Shown: positions 35,550 through 49,152, numbered from the stretch's first letter. The stretch is DNA of 64,000 bases from Aurantiacibacter spongiae (GCF_003815535.1 NZ_RPFZ01000001.1:2783858-2847857); one strand, 5' to 3'. Translations and numbers: made by a program. The notes: generated by a model not told the origin, from the sequence alone.

Positions 35550-36553
35550 TCAGTCGGTCATCTCGACGACGACCTTGCCCTTCGCATGTCCTTTTTCGAG
35601 ATAGGCCATGGCATCGGCGATCTCGTCGAACGGGAAGGTCCGGTCGATGACCGGTTCGAGCGTTCCATCGGCCGCGAGCAGCGCGAGTTCGTGCAGTTCC
35701 GCCCCGCTCGGGTGCATCAACAGGAAGCGGTAATCGACGCCGTGGCGCCACGCCTGCCATCGCAGCTTCGCGCTCGCCACCCAGAACAGGGCGGCCATCC
35801 CCTTGCCAGCGCCGATATCCTGGCGCGCGGTGCGCGGTTCAGGAGTGCCTGCGATCGATACGACGCGGCCGCCCTTCTTCACAATGCCGAAGGTGCGCGA
35901 CAGGGTCTCGCCGCCGATCAGGTCGAAGGCCCCGTCCATGTCCGACAGCACATCCTCGAAATCGTCGGAGGTGTAGTCGATGACGGTGTCCGCTCCCAGA
36001 TCCTTCACCAGGTCGTGTCCGCGGGGCGAGGCGGTGGTGGCGACCTGCGCCCCCAGCCACTTGGCGATGCGGACGGCGAAGGTGCCTACGCCGCCGGCGC
36101 CCGCCGAGATGAAGACGCGCGATCCCGGTCCGATCTTCAACTCGTCGCGCAGGGCCTGCAACGCGGTCAGGCCGGCGAGCGGAATGGCCGCGGCCTGGCG
36201 AAAATCGAGCGTGCCGGGTATCTTCGCGAGATAATCCTGATGGACCGCCGCATATTCGGCGAAGGCGCCCATCGCCATCTTGCCGGTGCGCGCGAATACG
36301 CGGTCGCCGCGGGCGAAGCGGGATACGGCGGTGCCACATTCCTCGACGATGCCCGCCAGTTCGTTGCCCATCGTGACCGGCAGATCGAAACGCAGCACGG
36401 GCTTGAGGTCGCCGTTGCGGATCTTGAAGTCGACGGGGTTCAGCCCGGCGGCCTTCACTCTGACCAGAACCTCGCTGGGGCCGGGGGCGGGGCGCTTCAC
36501 CTCGCGCATCGCGCTGGCGTCGGGTCCGCCGTAGCGGGTCAGGGTCCATGCCT

Positions 36554-36557
<4 letters not shown>
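35550..36557 (-). CDS. Zinc-free MDR-family NAD(P)H quinone reductase / alcohol dehydrogenase-like
   Basis: 335-residue medium-chain dehydrogenase/reductase of the quinone oxidoreductase type. The N-terminal GroES-like domain (AAGLNPVDFKIRNG ... GNELAGIVEECG) lacks the structural-zinc cysteine cluster of classical alcohol dehydrogenases. The Rossmann domain has AGAGGVGTFAVRIAKWLGA for NADPH binding, and the ending VIDRTFPFDEIADAMAYLEKGHAKGKVVV is typical. Likely it reduces quinones or alpha,beta-unsaturated carbonyls; the substrate is not visible. Its ATG overlaps the mfd stop (ATGA at 36554-36557), so it is the last gene of the mfd transcript. Confidence 0.87.
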
Positions 36558-40051
<3,494 letters not shown>

Positions 40052-40091
40052 CGGTCTGAACTAAAAGGCGGGGAGCGCCGCCGGTTCCGCC

Positions 40092-40361
40092 CTAGATCTC
40101 GACGTAATCGAGCTTCTGCATGGCGGTCAGGTGGTCGCCGGCGATATGGGCGGGCGGGCTGGCCGTGCCAAGAGCCCACGCCATGACGTCCACGTCGTCA
40201 TGCTCCAGCAACGCCTCGAACCAGGCGAGGCCGCTTTCGTCCCAGCGTGCGTGATAGCGGTCGAAAAAGCCGCCGATCATGTAATCCGCTTCGCGCGTGC
40301 CGCGATGCCAGGCGCGGAAGCGGGCACGGCTGCGGCGGGCGTCGAGGTCGGTATCTAGCAT
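40092..40361 (-). CDS. sdhE: Succinate dehydrogenase FAD assembly factor SdhE
   Basis: 89-residue protein that helps attach FAD covalently to SdhA (the SdhE/Sdh5/SDHAF2 family). The defining RGxxE motif is RGTRE at residues 20-24, followed by ADYMIGGFFDRYH, and the FEALLEHDDVDVMAWALG segment is also conserved. It sits between divergent recG and downstream mfd, a neighbourhood common in alphaproteobacteria. The sdhABCD genes are not in the window. Confidence 0.93.
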   Translation of the reverse strand: MLDTDLDARRSRARFRAWHRGTREADYMIGGFFDRYHARWDESGLAWFEALLEHDDVDVMAWALGTASPPAHIAGDHLTAMQKLDYVEI

Positions 40362-40417
40362 GGCGGATGCCTGTAACAGGCTGACGCCGCCGACGCGAGA
40401 GGCTAAGGCGGATCGGA

Positions 40418-42487
40418 ATGCGTCCCGACATCCTCAACCCCCTGTTCGCCGAAACCGAAAGCCTCGACGGTGTCGGCCCGAAACTGAAAAAGCCGCTCGC
40501 CCGGCTCGGCCTCGAGCGCATCCGCGACGTGCTCTACCACCTGCCCGATCGCTTCGTGGTGCGCCGCTCGATCGGCGATCTGGACGAGGCGCAGGTGGGG
40601 GAGCAGGTGATCATTCCGCTCACTATCATCGAACACCGGGCCAGCCGTTCCGCGCGCGGGCCGTACCGGGTGCTGGCGAGCGATGCGAAGGGCAATGTCT
40701 GCGCGCTCACCTATTTCGGCCGGGCCAGCTACACCGCGAAGAAGCAGTTGCCCGTGGGCGAAACGCGGTGGATCGCCGGACGCCTCGATCAGTACGATCA
40801 GATGCTCCAGATCGTGCATCCCGATCACGTCGCGACCGAGAGCGCGGGGGCGATGGGGCGGATGGTGGAGCCGGTCTATCGCCTGGCGGAGGGGCTGACG
40901 CAGCCCAGGGTCGCCGGGCTGGTGACGCAGGCGCTGGAGCGCGCGCCGGACCTTCCCGAATGGATAGAGCGCGGCGTGCTCGACCGGGAAGGCTGGCCCG
41001 CCTGGCGGGACGCGCTGGTTCTGGCCCACAAGGGGGAAGCGGGACAGGCGCGCGACCGGCTCGCCTACGACGAACTGTTCGCCAACGCGCTTGCCCTGAT
41101 GCTGGTGCGACAGTCCAATCGCCAGCGGCGCGGGCAGGCGCTCAGCGGCGACGGGCGGCTACGCGAGAAGCTCGACCTGCCCTTTCCCCTCACCGGCGCG
41201 CAGACGCGGTCGATCGAGGAGATCGCCGGCGACATGGCGCAGGCGTCGCCGATGCTGCGCCTGCTTCAGGGCGATGTCGGTGCGGGCAAGACGGTGGTCG
41301 CGCTCGAAGCCATGCTGATCGCGGTGGAGGCAGGCGCCCAGGCGGCCATGCTGGCGCCGACCGAACTGCTCGCGCGCCAGCATTTCGAGACCCTGCAACG
41401 CATGGCGCGGCCCGCCGGGGTGGAGGTCGCCCTGCTGACGGGCCGCGACAAGGGGAGGGCGCGCGAGAGCATCCTCATGGGCCTGCTCGATGGCGGAATA
41501 GATATCGTGGTCGGCACCCATGCGATCTTCCAGAACAGCGTCGCCTATCGCAATCTCGGGCTCGTGGTGATCGACGAACAGCATCGCTTCGGCGTGTCGC
41601 AGCGCCTGTTGCTGACGCGCAAGGGCAGGGTGACGCCGCACACCCTGGCGATGACGGCGACGCCGATCCCGCGCACGCTGACGCTGGCGCAGTATGGCGA
41701 GATGGAGGTCAGCCGTCTCGACGAACTGCCGCCGGGGCGGCAGGCGATCGACACCCGCGTCGTCGGCATAGACCGGCTGGCCGACGTGATCGGCGCGGTG
41801 GAACGGCATGTGCAGGGGGGGCAGCAGGCCTACTGGGTCTGCCCGATGGTTCGCGGGTCGGAGAACGAGGGTGACGATCTCGCCGCCGCCGAATCGCGCT
41901 TCGCTTCGCTGAAGGAGCGGTTCGGCGATGAAGTCGTGCTCGTCCACGGTCAGCTCGCTCCGGAGGCGAAGGACGCCGCGATGGCGCAGTTCGCGGGCGG
42001 GCTGGCGAAGCTGCTGATCGCAACGACGGTGATCGAGGTGGGCGTCGACGTGCCCGCCGCCACGCTGATGGTGATCGAGCAGGCCGAACGCTTCGGCCTC
42101 GCCCAGCTGCACCAGCTGCGTGGGCGGGTGGGGCGCGGGGCGCAGAAGTCCACCTGCCTGCTTGTGCGCGGCAACGAACTGTCCGAAACCGGCAAGCAGC
42201 GCCTCGCCCTGATGCGCGAGACGCAGGATGGGTTCAGGCTCGCGGAGGAAGACCTCGAACTGCGCGGCGGGGGCGAACTGCTCGGCACCCGGCAGAGCGG
42301 GGAGGAAGCCTTCAACATCGCCACGCTCGAACAGATCGCGCGCCTGCTTCCGGTCGCCCACGACGATGCCCGCCTGCTGGTGGAGAGCCAGGGCGGGCTG
42401 GGCGACGCGGCACGGGGAGAGGCGGCGCGGACCCTGCTCTATCTGCTCGAGCGCGACTGGGGCGTGCAGACGCTGCGCGGCGGTTAG
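40418..42487 (+). CDS. recG: ATP-dependent DNA helicase RecG
   Basis: 689-residue junction helicase that remodels stalled forks and Holliday junctions. The N-terminal wedge/OB domain (about 1-230) is followed by SF2 motor motifs: Walker A GDVGAGKTVVAL, TELLARQHF, DEQHRFGVSQR (DEQH box), TATPIPRTL, and QLRGRVGRG in motif VI. The conserved PLTGAQ Q-motif-like segment appears as FPLTGAQTRSIEEI. It is divergent from sdhE, with 56 bp between them. Confidence 0.97.
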   Translation: MRPDILNPLFAETESLDGVGPKLKKPLARLGLERIRDVLYHLPDRFVVRRSIGDLDEAQVGEQVIIPLTIIEHRASRSARGPYRVLASDAKGNVCALTYFGRASYTAKKQLPVGETRWIAGRLDQYDQMLQIVHPDHVATESAGAMGRMVEPVYRLAEGLTQPRVAGLVTQALERAPDLPEWIERGVLDREGWPAWRDALVLAHKGEAGQARDRLAYDELFANALALMLVRQSNRQRRGQALSGDGRLREKLDLPFPLTGAQTRSIEEIAGDMAQASPMLRLLQGDVGAGKTVVALEAMLIAVEAGAQAAMLAPTELLARQHFETLQRMARPAGVEVALLTGRDKGRARESILMGLLDGGIDIVVGTHAIFQNSVAYRNLGLVVIDEQHRFGVSQRLLLTRKGRVTPHTLAMTATPIPRTLTLAQYGEMEVSRLDELPPGRQAIDTRVVGIDRLADVIGAVERHVQGGQQAYWVCPMVRGSENEGDDLAAAESRFASLKERFGDEVVLVHGQLAPEAKDAAMAQFAGGLAKLLIATTVIEVGVDVPAATLMVIEQAERFGLAQLHQLRGRVGRGAQKSTCLLVRGNELSETGKQRLALMRETQDGFRLAEEDLELRGGGELLGTRQSGEEAFNIATLEQIARLLPVAHDDARLLVESQGGLGDAARGEAARTLLYLLERDWGVQTLRGG

Positions 42488-42554
42488 GGCTTGGAAGGGC
42501 GGACCGACCCGCTAGACTGCGGGCCGGACAGACCTCGCTACGGAGATCGCAGAC

Positions 42555-42929
42555 ATGGCCGAATGCCCGAAATGTCAGGGGCGCATGGAAGAAGGCGCGC
42601 CCTATGTCGACATGTGGGGCTGGCGGATGCTGGTCCGCTGGGTGGACGGCCGCCCGAGGAAGAGCAGCTGGAGCGGTCTCAGCTTCGACGGGCGCGAGCG
42701 CAGCGACATATCCTCGCTACGCTGCGATACCTGCGGCTTCATCGAACTATACGCCGGCAACGGAGCGGGCGCGGATTACGGTACCATGCACCTTCGCGCG
42801 GAGAACGAGCGTCTCAAGCTGGAGATGGCGCGCGTGATGGACCGGGTGAAGACGCTGGAGCGCATCGCCACCGATCCGGCCGAGCGCACCGCGCGCGAAA
42901 TCGAGGATCTTCGCGACAAGGACCGGTGA
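42555..42929 (+). CDS. Zinc-ribbon protein with PspB-like coiled-coil tail, unknown function
   Basis: 124 residues from ATG 42555 with GGAG nine bases upstream. Two CxxC pairs, Cys4/Cys7 (ECPKCQGRM) and Cys57/Cys60 (LRCDTCGFI), can form one zinc ribbon around an aromatic middle segment. From about residue 80 the chain is a charged amphipathic helix (ENERLKLEMARVMDRVKTLE, then RIATDP and REIEDLRD). Its pattern recalls the cytoplasmic coiled coil of PspB, but there is no membrane helix. I do not recognise a functional family for the whole protein. It is 67 bp after recG and may be co-transcribed with it. Confidence 0.75.
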   Translation: MAECPKCQGRMEEGAPYVDMWGWRMLVRWVDGRPRKSSWSGLSFDGRERSDISSLRCDTCGFIELYAGNGAGADYGTMHLRAENERLKLEMARVMDRVKTLERIATDPAERTAREIEDLRDKDR

Positions 42930-43037
42930 TTCCGGCTCGCTCGGGCCGGGCGCGCAATATCGTTTGTGCAGCGCGCAACTTGCGATAAACAAGCGGCCAT
43001 CCGGCTGGTCGGGCGGGGCGGTCCCGTTGCGAGCCTG

Positions 43038-44633
43038 ATGGAAACCTCGCCAATGCTATTCGATCGGGTAAAGCCGCTCAGCGCCATTCTTTCGGCTGTC
43101 GAGCGCAACGGGTTGCCGCGCACGCTGGGGGCGATCCAGCTGATGCTGTTCGGCATCGGCTGCATCATCGGCACGGGTATTTTCGTGCTCACGGCCGCGG
43201 GGGCGCAGAAGGCCGGGCCGGGCCTGATGCTCGCCTTCGTCATCGCCGGGGCGGTCTGCATCGTGGCGGCGCTGTGCTATTCGGAAATCGCCAGCATGAT
43301 CCCCGTGGCGGGCAGCGCCTACACCTATTCCTACGCCAGCGTGGGCGAATTGCTCGCATGGACCGTGGGCTGGGCGCTCATCATGGAATACGCCATCGCC
43401 GCCTCGGCGGTATCGGTCGGCTGGGCCGGCTATTTCAGCGGCACGATCCTGCACGAATTCCTCGGTATCTACCTGCCGCCCTGGCTGAGCGCCGGACCGC
43501 TGGTGCTGGGCGGGTCGGCAGGCGGGTTCATCAACCTGCCCGCACTCGTCATCGCGCTGTTGGTGACATGGCTGCTGGTGATCGGAACGCGGGAGAGCGC
43601 GATCTTCAACACCATCCTGGTGGCGATCAAGATCACCGCGCTCACCATCTTCGTCGTTCTCACCCTGCCGCAGGCGGAACTCGCCCGCTTCAACCCGCTG
43701 CTGCCCGCCGGCCTGTTCGGCGGTTTCGGCACCGGGGTCGGCGCGGTCGGGGCGGCGGCCACGATCTTCTTCGCCTATGTCGGCTTCGACGCGGTCAGCA
43801 CCGCGGCGGAGGAGACGAAGAACCCGCAGCGCAACGTGCCCATCGGCCTGGTCGGCTCGCTCCTGTTCTGCACCGTGTTCTACATTCTGGTAGCGGCCGG
43901 CGCGATCGGCACCATCGGGGGGCAGCCCATCATGGGGCCGAACGGCGTGCCGTTCCCGGCCGGGTCGGAGGAGCTGGCCCGGCAGTGCGCGCTGGCGCAG
44001 TATGCGGGCAATCTCGTCTGCTCGGACGAGGCGCTGGCCCACGTGCTGCGCCAGATCGGCTATTCGGGCGTCGGCAACTTCCTGGGCATCGCGGCGTTCG
44101 TGGCGCTGCCCTCCGTCATCCTCGTGCTGCTGTTCGGGCAGACGCGGATCTTCTTCGTGATGAGCCGGGACGGCCTCTTGCCGGCCTCGCTCGCGAAGGT
44201 GCATCCGAAATACGGCACGCCCTACGTGGTGACGATCATCACCGGCATCGCCGTGGCGCTGGGCGCGGCGTTCTTCCCCGTGGGTCAGCTGGCGGATATT
44301 TCCAACGCCGGCACGCTCTATGCCTTCATGATGGTCGCGATCGCGGTTCTGGTGCTCAGGAAGCGTGAGCCTGCGGCGGAGCGATCCTTTCGCGTCCCCG
44401 CGGTTGCCGTCGTCGCCCCGCTGACGATCGCGGGAACGATCTTCCTGTTCCTCAACCTGCCCTACGCCGCCATGCTGATGCTGCCGGGCTGGTCGCTGGT
44501 CGGGCTGGTGGTCTACTTCCTCTACAGTCGCCCGCGCAGCCTGATGGGGGCGGGCAAGGTCGAGGTCCACGAACTGGATACGGACAGGCTGGAACCCGAC
44601 ACGCCGGGCATTGCGGACCGGGGACGCGACTGA
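43038..44633 (+). CDS. Cationic amino acid-type APC permease
   Basis: 531 residues from ATG 43038 (alternatives: ATG 43053 in frame). About 12-14 hydrophobic helices are visible. TM1 has the APC motif GIGCIIGTGIFVLTAAG and TM2-3 contains YSEIASMIPVAGSAYTYSY. The central FFAYVGFDAVSTAAEETKNP is diagnostic of the CAT/YfnA subfamily of amino acid transporters. It is expected in the inner membrane taking up amino acids by proton or cation coupling; the substrate cannot be told from sequence. It stands alone between the zinc-ribbon gene and the DUF885 gene. Confidence 0.9.
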   Translation: METSPMLFDRVKPLSAILSAVERNGLPRTLGAIQLMLFGIGCIIGTGIFVLTAAGAQKAGPGLMLAFVIAGAVCIVAALCYSEIASMIPVAGSAYTYSYASVGELLAWTVGWALIMEYAIAASAVSVGWAGYFSGTILHEFLGIYLPPWLSAGPLVLGGSAGGFINLPALVIALLVTWLLVIGTRESAIFNTILVAIKITALTIFVVLTLPQAELARFNPLLPAGLFGGFGTGVGAVGAAATIFFAYVGFDAVSTAAEETKNPQRNVPIGLVGSLLFCTVFYILVAAGAIGTIGGQPIMGPNGVPFPAGSEELARQCALAQYAGNLVCSDEALAHVLRQIGYSGVGNFLGIAAFVALPSVILVLLFGQTRIFFVMSRDGLLPASLAKVHPKYGTPYVVTIITGIAVALGAAFFPVGQLADISNAGTLYAFMMVAIAVLVLRKREPAAERSFRVPAVAVVAPLTIAGTIFLFLNLPYAAMLMLPGWSLVGLVVYFLYSRPRSLMGAGKVEVHELDTDRLEPDTPGIADRGRD

Positions 44634-44707
44634 CGGGGGCGGGCTGGACTCTGCCGGGCGGGCGCGTAAATCTCCACGCCGACGACCCGAGACAGGAGAC
44701 AGCCCGC

Positions 44708-46468
44708 ATGACCCGCTTCCTCGCCGCTTCCGCACTGGCCCTGGCTCTTGCCGTTCCGGCGCCCGCGCTCGCCGACCCGGCGGAGGATTTCACCTCTTTG
44801 CGCGACGAGGTGTGGGAATGGACGCTCGACAACAGCCCCGGTCTCGCCACGAGCGTCGGCGACCGGCGCGGGGACGGGAAACTCTACGACGCGTCCGAAG
44901 AAGGATATGACCGTTCGCTCGCCGAAACGCGGCGTTTCCTGACCCGGCTCGAGGCCATCGACAAGGATGCGCTGCCCGAAGACCTGCAGATCGACTACGC
45001 CCTGATGCGCCGCGATTTCGCCGACACGCTGGAAGCGGGCGAGTTCGACCAGACGCGCTATGTCGTCTTTACCAACCGTTATGGGCCGCAGAGCCAGCTC
45101 GCCAGCCTGCCCTATTCCTCCCCCCTGTTCACCGTTGCCGATTACGAAAGCTACATCGGCCGGATCGAAGCTTTCCCGACGCTTGTCGACCAGGTGATCG
45201 ACCGCAGCGAGGGCGCCATCGAGCGCGGGCTGACGCAAGCTTGCGAGCCGATGGAGGGTTACGAGGACACCATTACCGGGATCATCAGCGAGACGCCGGA
45301 GGACTCGCTGCTGTGGGGTGCCTTCGCCAGCAAGCCCGCCTCGATCTCGGACGATCGCTGGGCGGAACTGCGTGAACGCGCCCGCACGGCCATCGCCGAG
45401 GACGCCAATCCCGCGCTCGAACGCTTTGCCAGCTTCTATACCACCGAATACGCGCCGGCCTGCCGCACCGGCGCGCCGGGCATCGGCAGCACGCCGGGAG
45501 GGCAGGAATACTACGCCAACCGCGTCCGCAGCTTCACCACCACCGACATGACGCCGCAGCAGGTTCACGATCTCGGCCTTGCCGAGGTCGCCCGCATCCG
45601 CGCGGAGATGGACGCGGTCGCGGCAGCGGCGGGCTACGACAGCCGCGAAGCGTTCATCGAACAGCTGCGCACCGATCCGCAATATTACCCGCAGAGCGCG
45701 CAGAATCTGATGGAAGCGGCGGGCGCGCTCGCCAAGACCATCGACGGATGGATGCCCCGCCTGTTCGGCACCCTGCCGCGCCTGCCCTACACCGTGCAGC
45801 CGATCCCTGCCGCCAGCGCGCCGGGCAACACCACCGCCTATTACGAACCGGGTTCGCTGCAGACGGGCACACCGGGCATCTACCGCGTGAACACCACCGA
45901 GCTCGATCAGCGCCCGCTGTGGGAACTGCCGGCGCTGACGGTGCATGAAGCGGTGCCCGGCCATCATCACCAGATTTCGCTGCAACAGGAACTCGACCTG
46001 CACCCGATCCGCCGCAACGGCACGTTCTTCACCGTGTTCGTCGAAGGATGGGGCCTCTATTCGGAACGGCTGGGTATCGAGATGGGGCTGTACGATACGC
46101 CCGCAAAGGAGATGGGGCGGCTGAGCTACGAGATGTGGCGCGCCAGCCGCCTCGTCGTCGACACCGGTATCCACGCGCTCGGATGGAGCCGGCAGCAGGC
46201 GGTCGATTTCATGCGTGAAAACACCGCCCTGTCGGACGCCAATATCAGCGCCGAGGTCAATCGCTACATCACCTGGCCGGGGCAGGCGCTCGCCTACAAG
46301 CTGGGCGAACTCAAGATCCGCGAACTGCGCACCCGCGCGGAACAGAGGCTGGGCGAGGATTTCGACCTGCGTGCCTTCCATGATGCGGTGCTGGAAAACG
46401 GCGCGGTGCCGCTCGACGTGCTGGAAGAGCATATCGACACCTGGATCGCGCGACAGCAGGCGGTTTAG
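44708..46468 (+). CDS. Exported DUF885 family metallopeptidase-like protein
   Basis: 586 residues with a cleavable signal peptide (MTRFLAASALALALAVPAPA, cleavage near ALA/DP). The body is the DUF885 helical fold. The zinc-binding motif is HEAVPGHHHQ (His413, Glu414, His420), with a further conserved EGWGLYSERLG segment that usually supplies the third ligand, and MWRASRLVVDTGIH after it. The group is related to M3/M32-like peptidases and is predicted to be a periplasmic carboxypeptidase or dipeptidase; activity is inferred. AGGAG sits just upstream of the ATG (44694-44698). Confidence 0.9.
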   Translation: MTRFLAASALALALAVPAPALADPAEDFTSLRDEVWEWTLDNSPGLATSVGDRRGDGKLYDASEEGYDRSLAETRRFLTRLEAIDKDALPEDLQIDYALMRRDFADTLEAGEFDQTRYVVFTNRYGPQSQLASLPYSSPLFTVADYESYIGRIEAFPTLVDQVIDRSEGAIERGLTQACEPMEGYEDTITGIISETPEDSLLWGAFASKPASISDDRWAELRERARTAIAEDANPALERFASFYTTEYAPACRTGAPGIGSTPGGQEYYANRVRSFTTTDMTPQQVHDLGLAEVARIRAEMDAVAAAAGYDSREAFIEQLRTDPQYYPQSAQNLMEAAGALAKTIDGWMPRLFGTLPRLPYTVQPIPAASAPGNTTAYYEPGSLQTGTPGIYRVNTTELDQRPLWELPALTVHEAVPGHHHQISLQQELDLHPIRRNGTFFTVFVEGWGLYSERLGIEMGLYDTPAKEMGRLSYEMWRASRLVVDTGIHALGWSRQQAVDFMRENTALSDANISAEVNRYITWPGQALAYKLGELKIRELRTRAEQRLGEDFDLRAFHDAVLENGAVPLDVLEEHIDTWIARQQAV

Positions 46469-46904
46469 GCGAGGGCGAATACACGTGCGGATCGGGTAAC
46501 GGTTGGCCTGCCGTTCCGACCGGCTCCCCCGGGTATGGCCGAGGCTGGTTCGAAAGCATGAACGACAGCGGCGCCGGTGAGATCGGGTGCAGTCAGGGAT
46601 CGCTTTCCTACATCGGTGCGAGCGTCCACCCAGTGGGGATCATGTCGACAGCGCCCCCGCACACCTTCGCCACGCAAGACAGCGCCCGCCCCGCGCGTCG
46701 CGGACTTTCCGTTTCAGGACACTGTCACACCTGTCACACCTTGCCCCGACAAGGCCCCGGTCGCGCGGCGTTCAGGCAGCGGATAGCTGGCGTTTCGCAT
46801 GACACCCGGGCCGAGAAGCCGGGATCCGGCCAAACCGGTTGCCTCTGTCGCCCGCGCCACCTAAAGCGCGCTGCGACAACACAAGCGAAACGCACCGTCC
46901 TCCC
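46469..46904. other. 436-bp intergenic region with no supported gene
   Basis: Between the DUF885 gene and lolC. Short frames exist in both directions but none has a ribosome site, a recognisable sequence or codon use like its neighbours. The region contains a 9-bp tandem repeat (46723-46740) and probably the lolC promoter. I see no tRNA or clear hairpin terminator. Confidence 0.6.
46723..46740. repeat. Tandem 9-bp repeat TGTCACACC x2
   Basis: TGTCACACC occurs twice without a gap, preceded by GGACAC. It lies 164 bp before the lolC start. It could be a protein-binding site or a member of a dispersed intergenic repeat family. Confidence 0.5.
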
Positions 46905-48146
46905 GTGATCCTCTCCCCCTTCGAATGGACCATCGCCAAGCGATACATGCTGCCCGGCAGGGGGGAGGCAGTGATCGCGCTGGTCGCCTCCATCTCGATC
47001 GGCGTGGTCATGCTGTCGGTGGCCATGCTCGTCATCGTGATGAGCGTGATGAACGGCTTTCGGGCCGAACTGCTGGACCGCATCACCGGCCTCAACGGCC
47101 ATGCCGTGGTGCAGGCGTATGGCGGGCGGCTGGAAAACTGGGAAGACGTGCTGGCCGAGGTGCGCGATACGCCGGGCGTGACCCGCGCCTCGCCGCTGAT
47201 CGAACAGCCCCTGCTCGGTAGCTACAACGGCCGAGCGGACGCCATCTTCGTGCGCGGCAATACGCAGGAAGACATCGACCGAATGCGCGAGAGTGTGCTG
47301 CTGGGCGACATGTCTTCGCTGAAGCCCGGCGAACGCAACGTCGCCATCGGTTCGCGCCTGGCACAGAACCTCGGCATTCGTATCGGAGAGACGCTCACCA
47401 TCATCAACCCGCAGGGGCGCAGCACCCCGTTCGGTACCGTGCCGCGGCAGATCGGCTACACCGTGACCGCGATCTTCGAGGTCGGTCTGTACGATTTCGA
47501 CGAACGCTTCGTCGTCATGCCCATACCCAATGCCCAGACCTTGCTTTTGACGGGTGACACGATCGGCATGATCGAGGTGCAGACGGAAGATGCGGACAGG
47601 GTGGACGAGATCCTCGCCCCCGTTACGCAGCGTCTGGCCGGCAAGGCCGTCGTCACGGACTGGAAGCAGATGAACGCCAGCCTGTTCGAGGCGCTGCAGG
47701 TAGAACGCGTCGCGATGGCCTTCGCGCTGTCCATCATCGTGCTGGTGGCCGCCTTCAACATCCTCTCCTCGCTGGTAATGCTGGTGCGATCCAAGACCCG
47801 CGACATCGCCATCATGCGAACGATGGGTGCCACGCGGCGCAGCCTGCTCAAGATCTTCGTGACAGCCGGCTCCATCGTCGGTGCAATCGGCACGCTGGCC
47901 GGCCTGGTGCTCGGTTTTACCGTGCTGATCTTCCGTCAGGGCATCGTCGAGGGGTTGCAGGCGCTGTTCGGTATCGAACTGTGGGACCCCTCGATCCGCT
48001 TCCTGAGCGAATTGCCGGCCAAGACCGATCCGTTCGAAGTGCTGTTCATCGCCGGCATGGCGATGGGCCTCAGCTTCCTCGCCACGCTCTACCCCGCATA
48101 CCGGGCGTCCAACACCGATCCGGTCGAGGTCTTGCGCTATGAATGA
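46905..48146 (+). CDS. lolC: Lipoprotein-releasing ABC transporter permease LolC/LolE family
   Basis: 413 residues from GTG 46905; the family starts right at this point ([16 protein letters not shown]). Four membrane helices are visible: one near residue 25-50 ([25 protein letters not shown] region split by a short break) and three in the C-terminal third. A large periplasmic domain lies between helices 1 and 2, the MacB/LolCE architecture. With LolD it extracts lipoproteins from the inner membrane for LolA. Only one permease gene is present, so it is either a homodimer (as in LolF-type systems) or partnered elsewhere. It overlaps lolD by 8 bp. Confidence 0.92.
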   Translation: MILSPFEWTIAKRYMLPGRGEAVIALVASISIGVVMLSVAMLVIVMSVMNGFRAELLDRITGLNGHAVVQAYGGRLENWEDVLAEVRDTPGVTRASPLIEQPLLGSYNGRADAIFVRGNTQEDIDRMRESVLLGDMSSLKPGERNVAIGSRLAQNLGIRIGETLTIINPQGRSTPFGTVPRQIGYTVTAIFEVGLYDFDERFVVMPIPNAQTLLLTGDTIGMIEVQTEDADRVDEILAPVTQRLAGKAVVTDWKQMNASLFEALQVERVAMAFALSIIVLVAAFNILSSLVMLVRSKTRDIAIMRTMGATRRSLLKIFVTAGSIVGAIGTLAGLVLGFTVLIFRQGIVEGLQALFGIELWDPSIRFLSELPAKTDPFEVLFIAGMAMGLSFLATLYPAYRASNTDPVEVLRYE

Positions 48147-48840
48147 GCCGGTCATCCGCCTGCGCAATCTGGCACGCAGTTTCGAGCAGGGCGGCGTCGT
48201 CATCGACGTCCTGCGCGGTGTGAACCTGGAGATCGCACCGGGCGAGGTCGTGGCGTTGCTGGGCCCTTCGGGGTCGGGCAAGTCCACGCTGCTCCAGGCG
48301 GTCGGTCTGCTCGAAGGCGGGTTTCGCGGCTCGATCGAGCTCGCTGGCACATCCGCTCAGGATATGGACGCCGCCGAGCGTACCACGATGCGGAGGGAAC
48401 ATCTGGGCTTCGTCTACCAGTTCCACCATCTGCTGCCCGACTTCAACGCGGAGGAGAACGTCATTCTTCCGCAGCTTCTGCTCGGGGTGAAGCGGGCCGA
48501 GGCGAGCGAACGTGCACGCGAATTGCTGGGTGCCCTGGGCCTCGATCACCGGTTCGATCACCGCCCGAGCCAGCTTTCGGGCGGGGAGCAGCAGCGCGTC
48601 GCCGTCGCCCGCGCGCTCGCCAACCGTCCGCAGCTGGTGCTGGCGGACGAGCCGACCGGCAATCTCGACGAAAAGACTAGTGACCGTGTGCTCGCACAGT
48701 TCCTCGAACTCGTGCGGGGGCAGGGCAATGCGGCCCTGGTCGCGACGCATAACGAACGCCTCGCCGCGAGCATGGATCGCGTGGTGCGGCTCCACGAAGG
48801 CGTGATCGAACGGGAAACGCCCGCAGCGATGCCGCGTTAG
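48139..48840 (+). CDS. lolD: Lipoprotein-releasing system ATPase LolD
   Basis: 233-residue ABC ATPase. Walker [14 protein letters not shown], the Q-loop [18 protein letters not shown] (characteristic of the LolD group), the ABC signature [15 protein letters not shown] and Walker [14 protein letters not shown] are all present. It powers lipoprotein release from the inner membrane. It begins inside the end of lolC (8-bp overlap), indicating coupled synthesis. Confidence 0.95.
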   Translation: MNEPVIRLRNLARSFEQGGVVIDVLRGVNLEIAPGEVVALLGPSGSGKSTLLQAVGLLEGGFRGSIELAGTSAQDMDAAERTTMRREHLGFVYQFHHLLPDFNAEENVILPQLLLGVKRAEASERARELLGALGLDHRFDHRPSQLSGGEQQRVAVARALANRPQLVLADEPTGNLDEKTSDRVLAQFLELVRGQGNAALVATHNERLAASMDRVVRLHEGVIERETPAAMPR

Positions 48841-48859
48841 GACGGCCAAGGAGATAACG

Positions 48860-49135
48860 ATGACGGATCACCCCAGCACATACCGCGGCGACGACGCCCA
48901 CCGCCCGGGCATCCAGTGGGACGACCGCGCCTTCCTTCACGCAGAAGGCGACGGAGAGGGCGTGATCGATGCCGGAAAGTCCCTGCGGAGCGGTACATTC
49001 GCCGACCTCATCCGTCATGTCATGCTGATGCCGGAGGAGGATCGCGCCAAGTACTATATCGAGAAAGCCGGCGACCGGGAGTACCATTTCCCCGAGATTT
49101 CCTCACTCGCCGCCCGCGACGATTTTCCGCGTTGA
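48860..49135 (+). CDS. Small conserved-looking protein of unknown function
   Basis: 91 residues from ATG 48860 with a near-perfect ribosome site (AAGGAGAT, 48848-48855), which makes it a convincing gene. The product is acidic, soluble and has no signal peptide, cysteines or membrane helix. The sequence GQ-poor N-terminus leads to a likely helix around TFADLIRHVMLMPEEDRAKY. I do not recognise the family. It starts 19 bp after lolD and is followed 17 bp later by the next small gene, so lolC through 49494 may be one transcript. Confidence 0.75.
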   Translation: MTDHPSTYRGDDAHRPGIQWDDRAFLHAEGDGEGVIDAGKSLRSGTFADLIRHVMLMPEEDRAKYYIEKAGDREYHFPEISSLAARDDFPR

Positions 49136-49152
49136 CGGCTCGGTAGGGCGGA

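Noticed and set aside
46558..46908. 116-codon frame in the gap before lolC
   Set aside because: No ribosome site, no family character, and it overlaps the lolC start region; composition resembles translated intergenic DNA.
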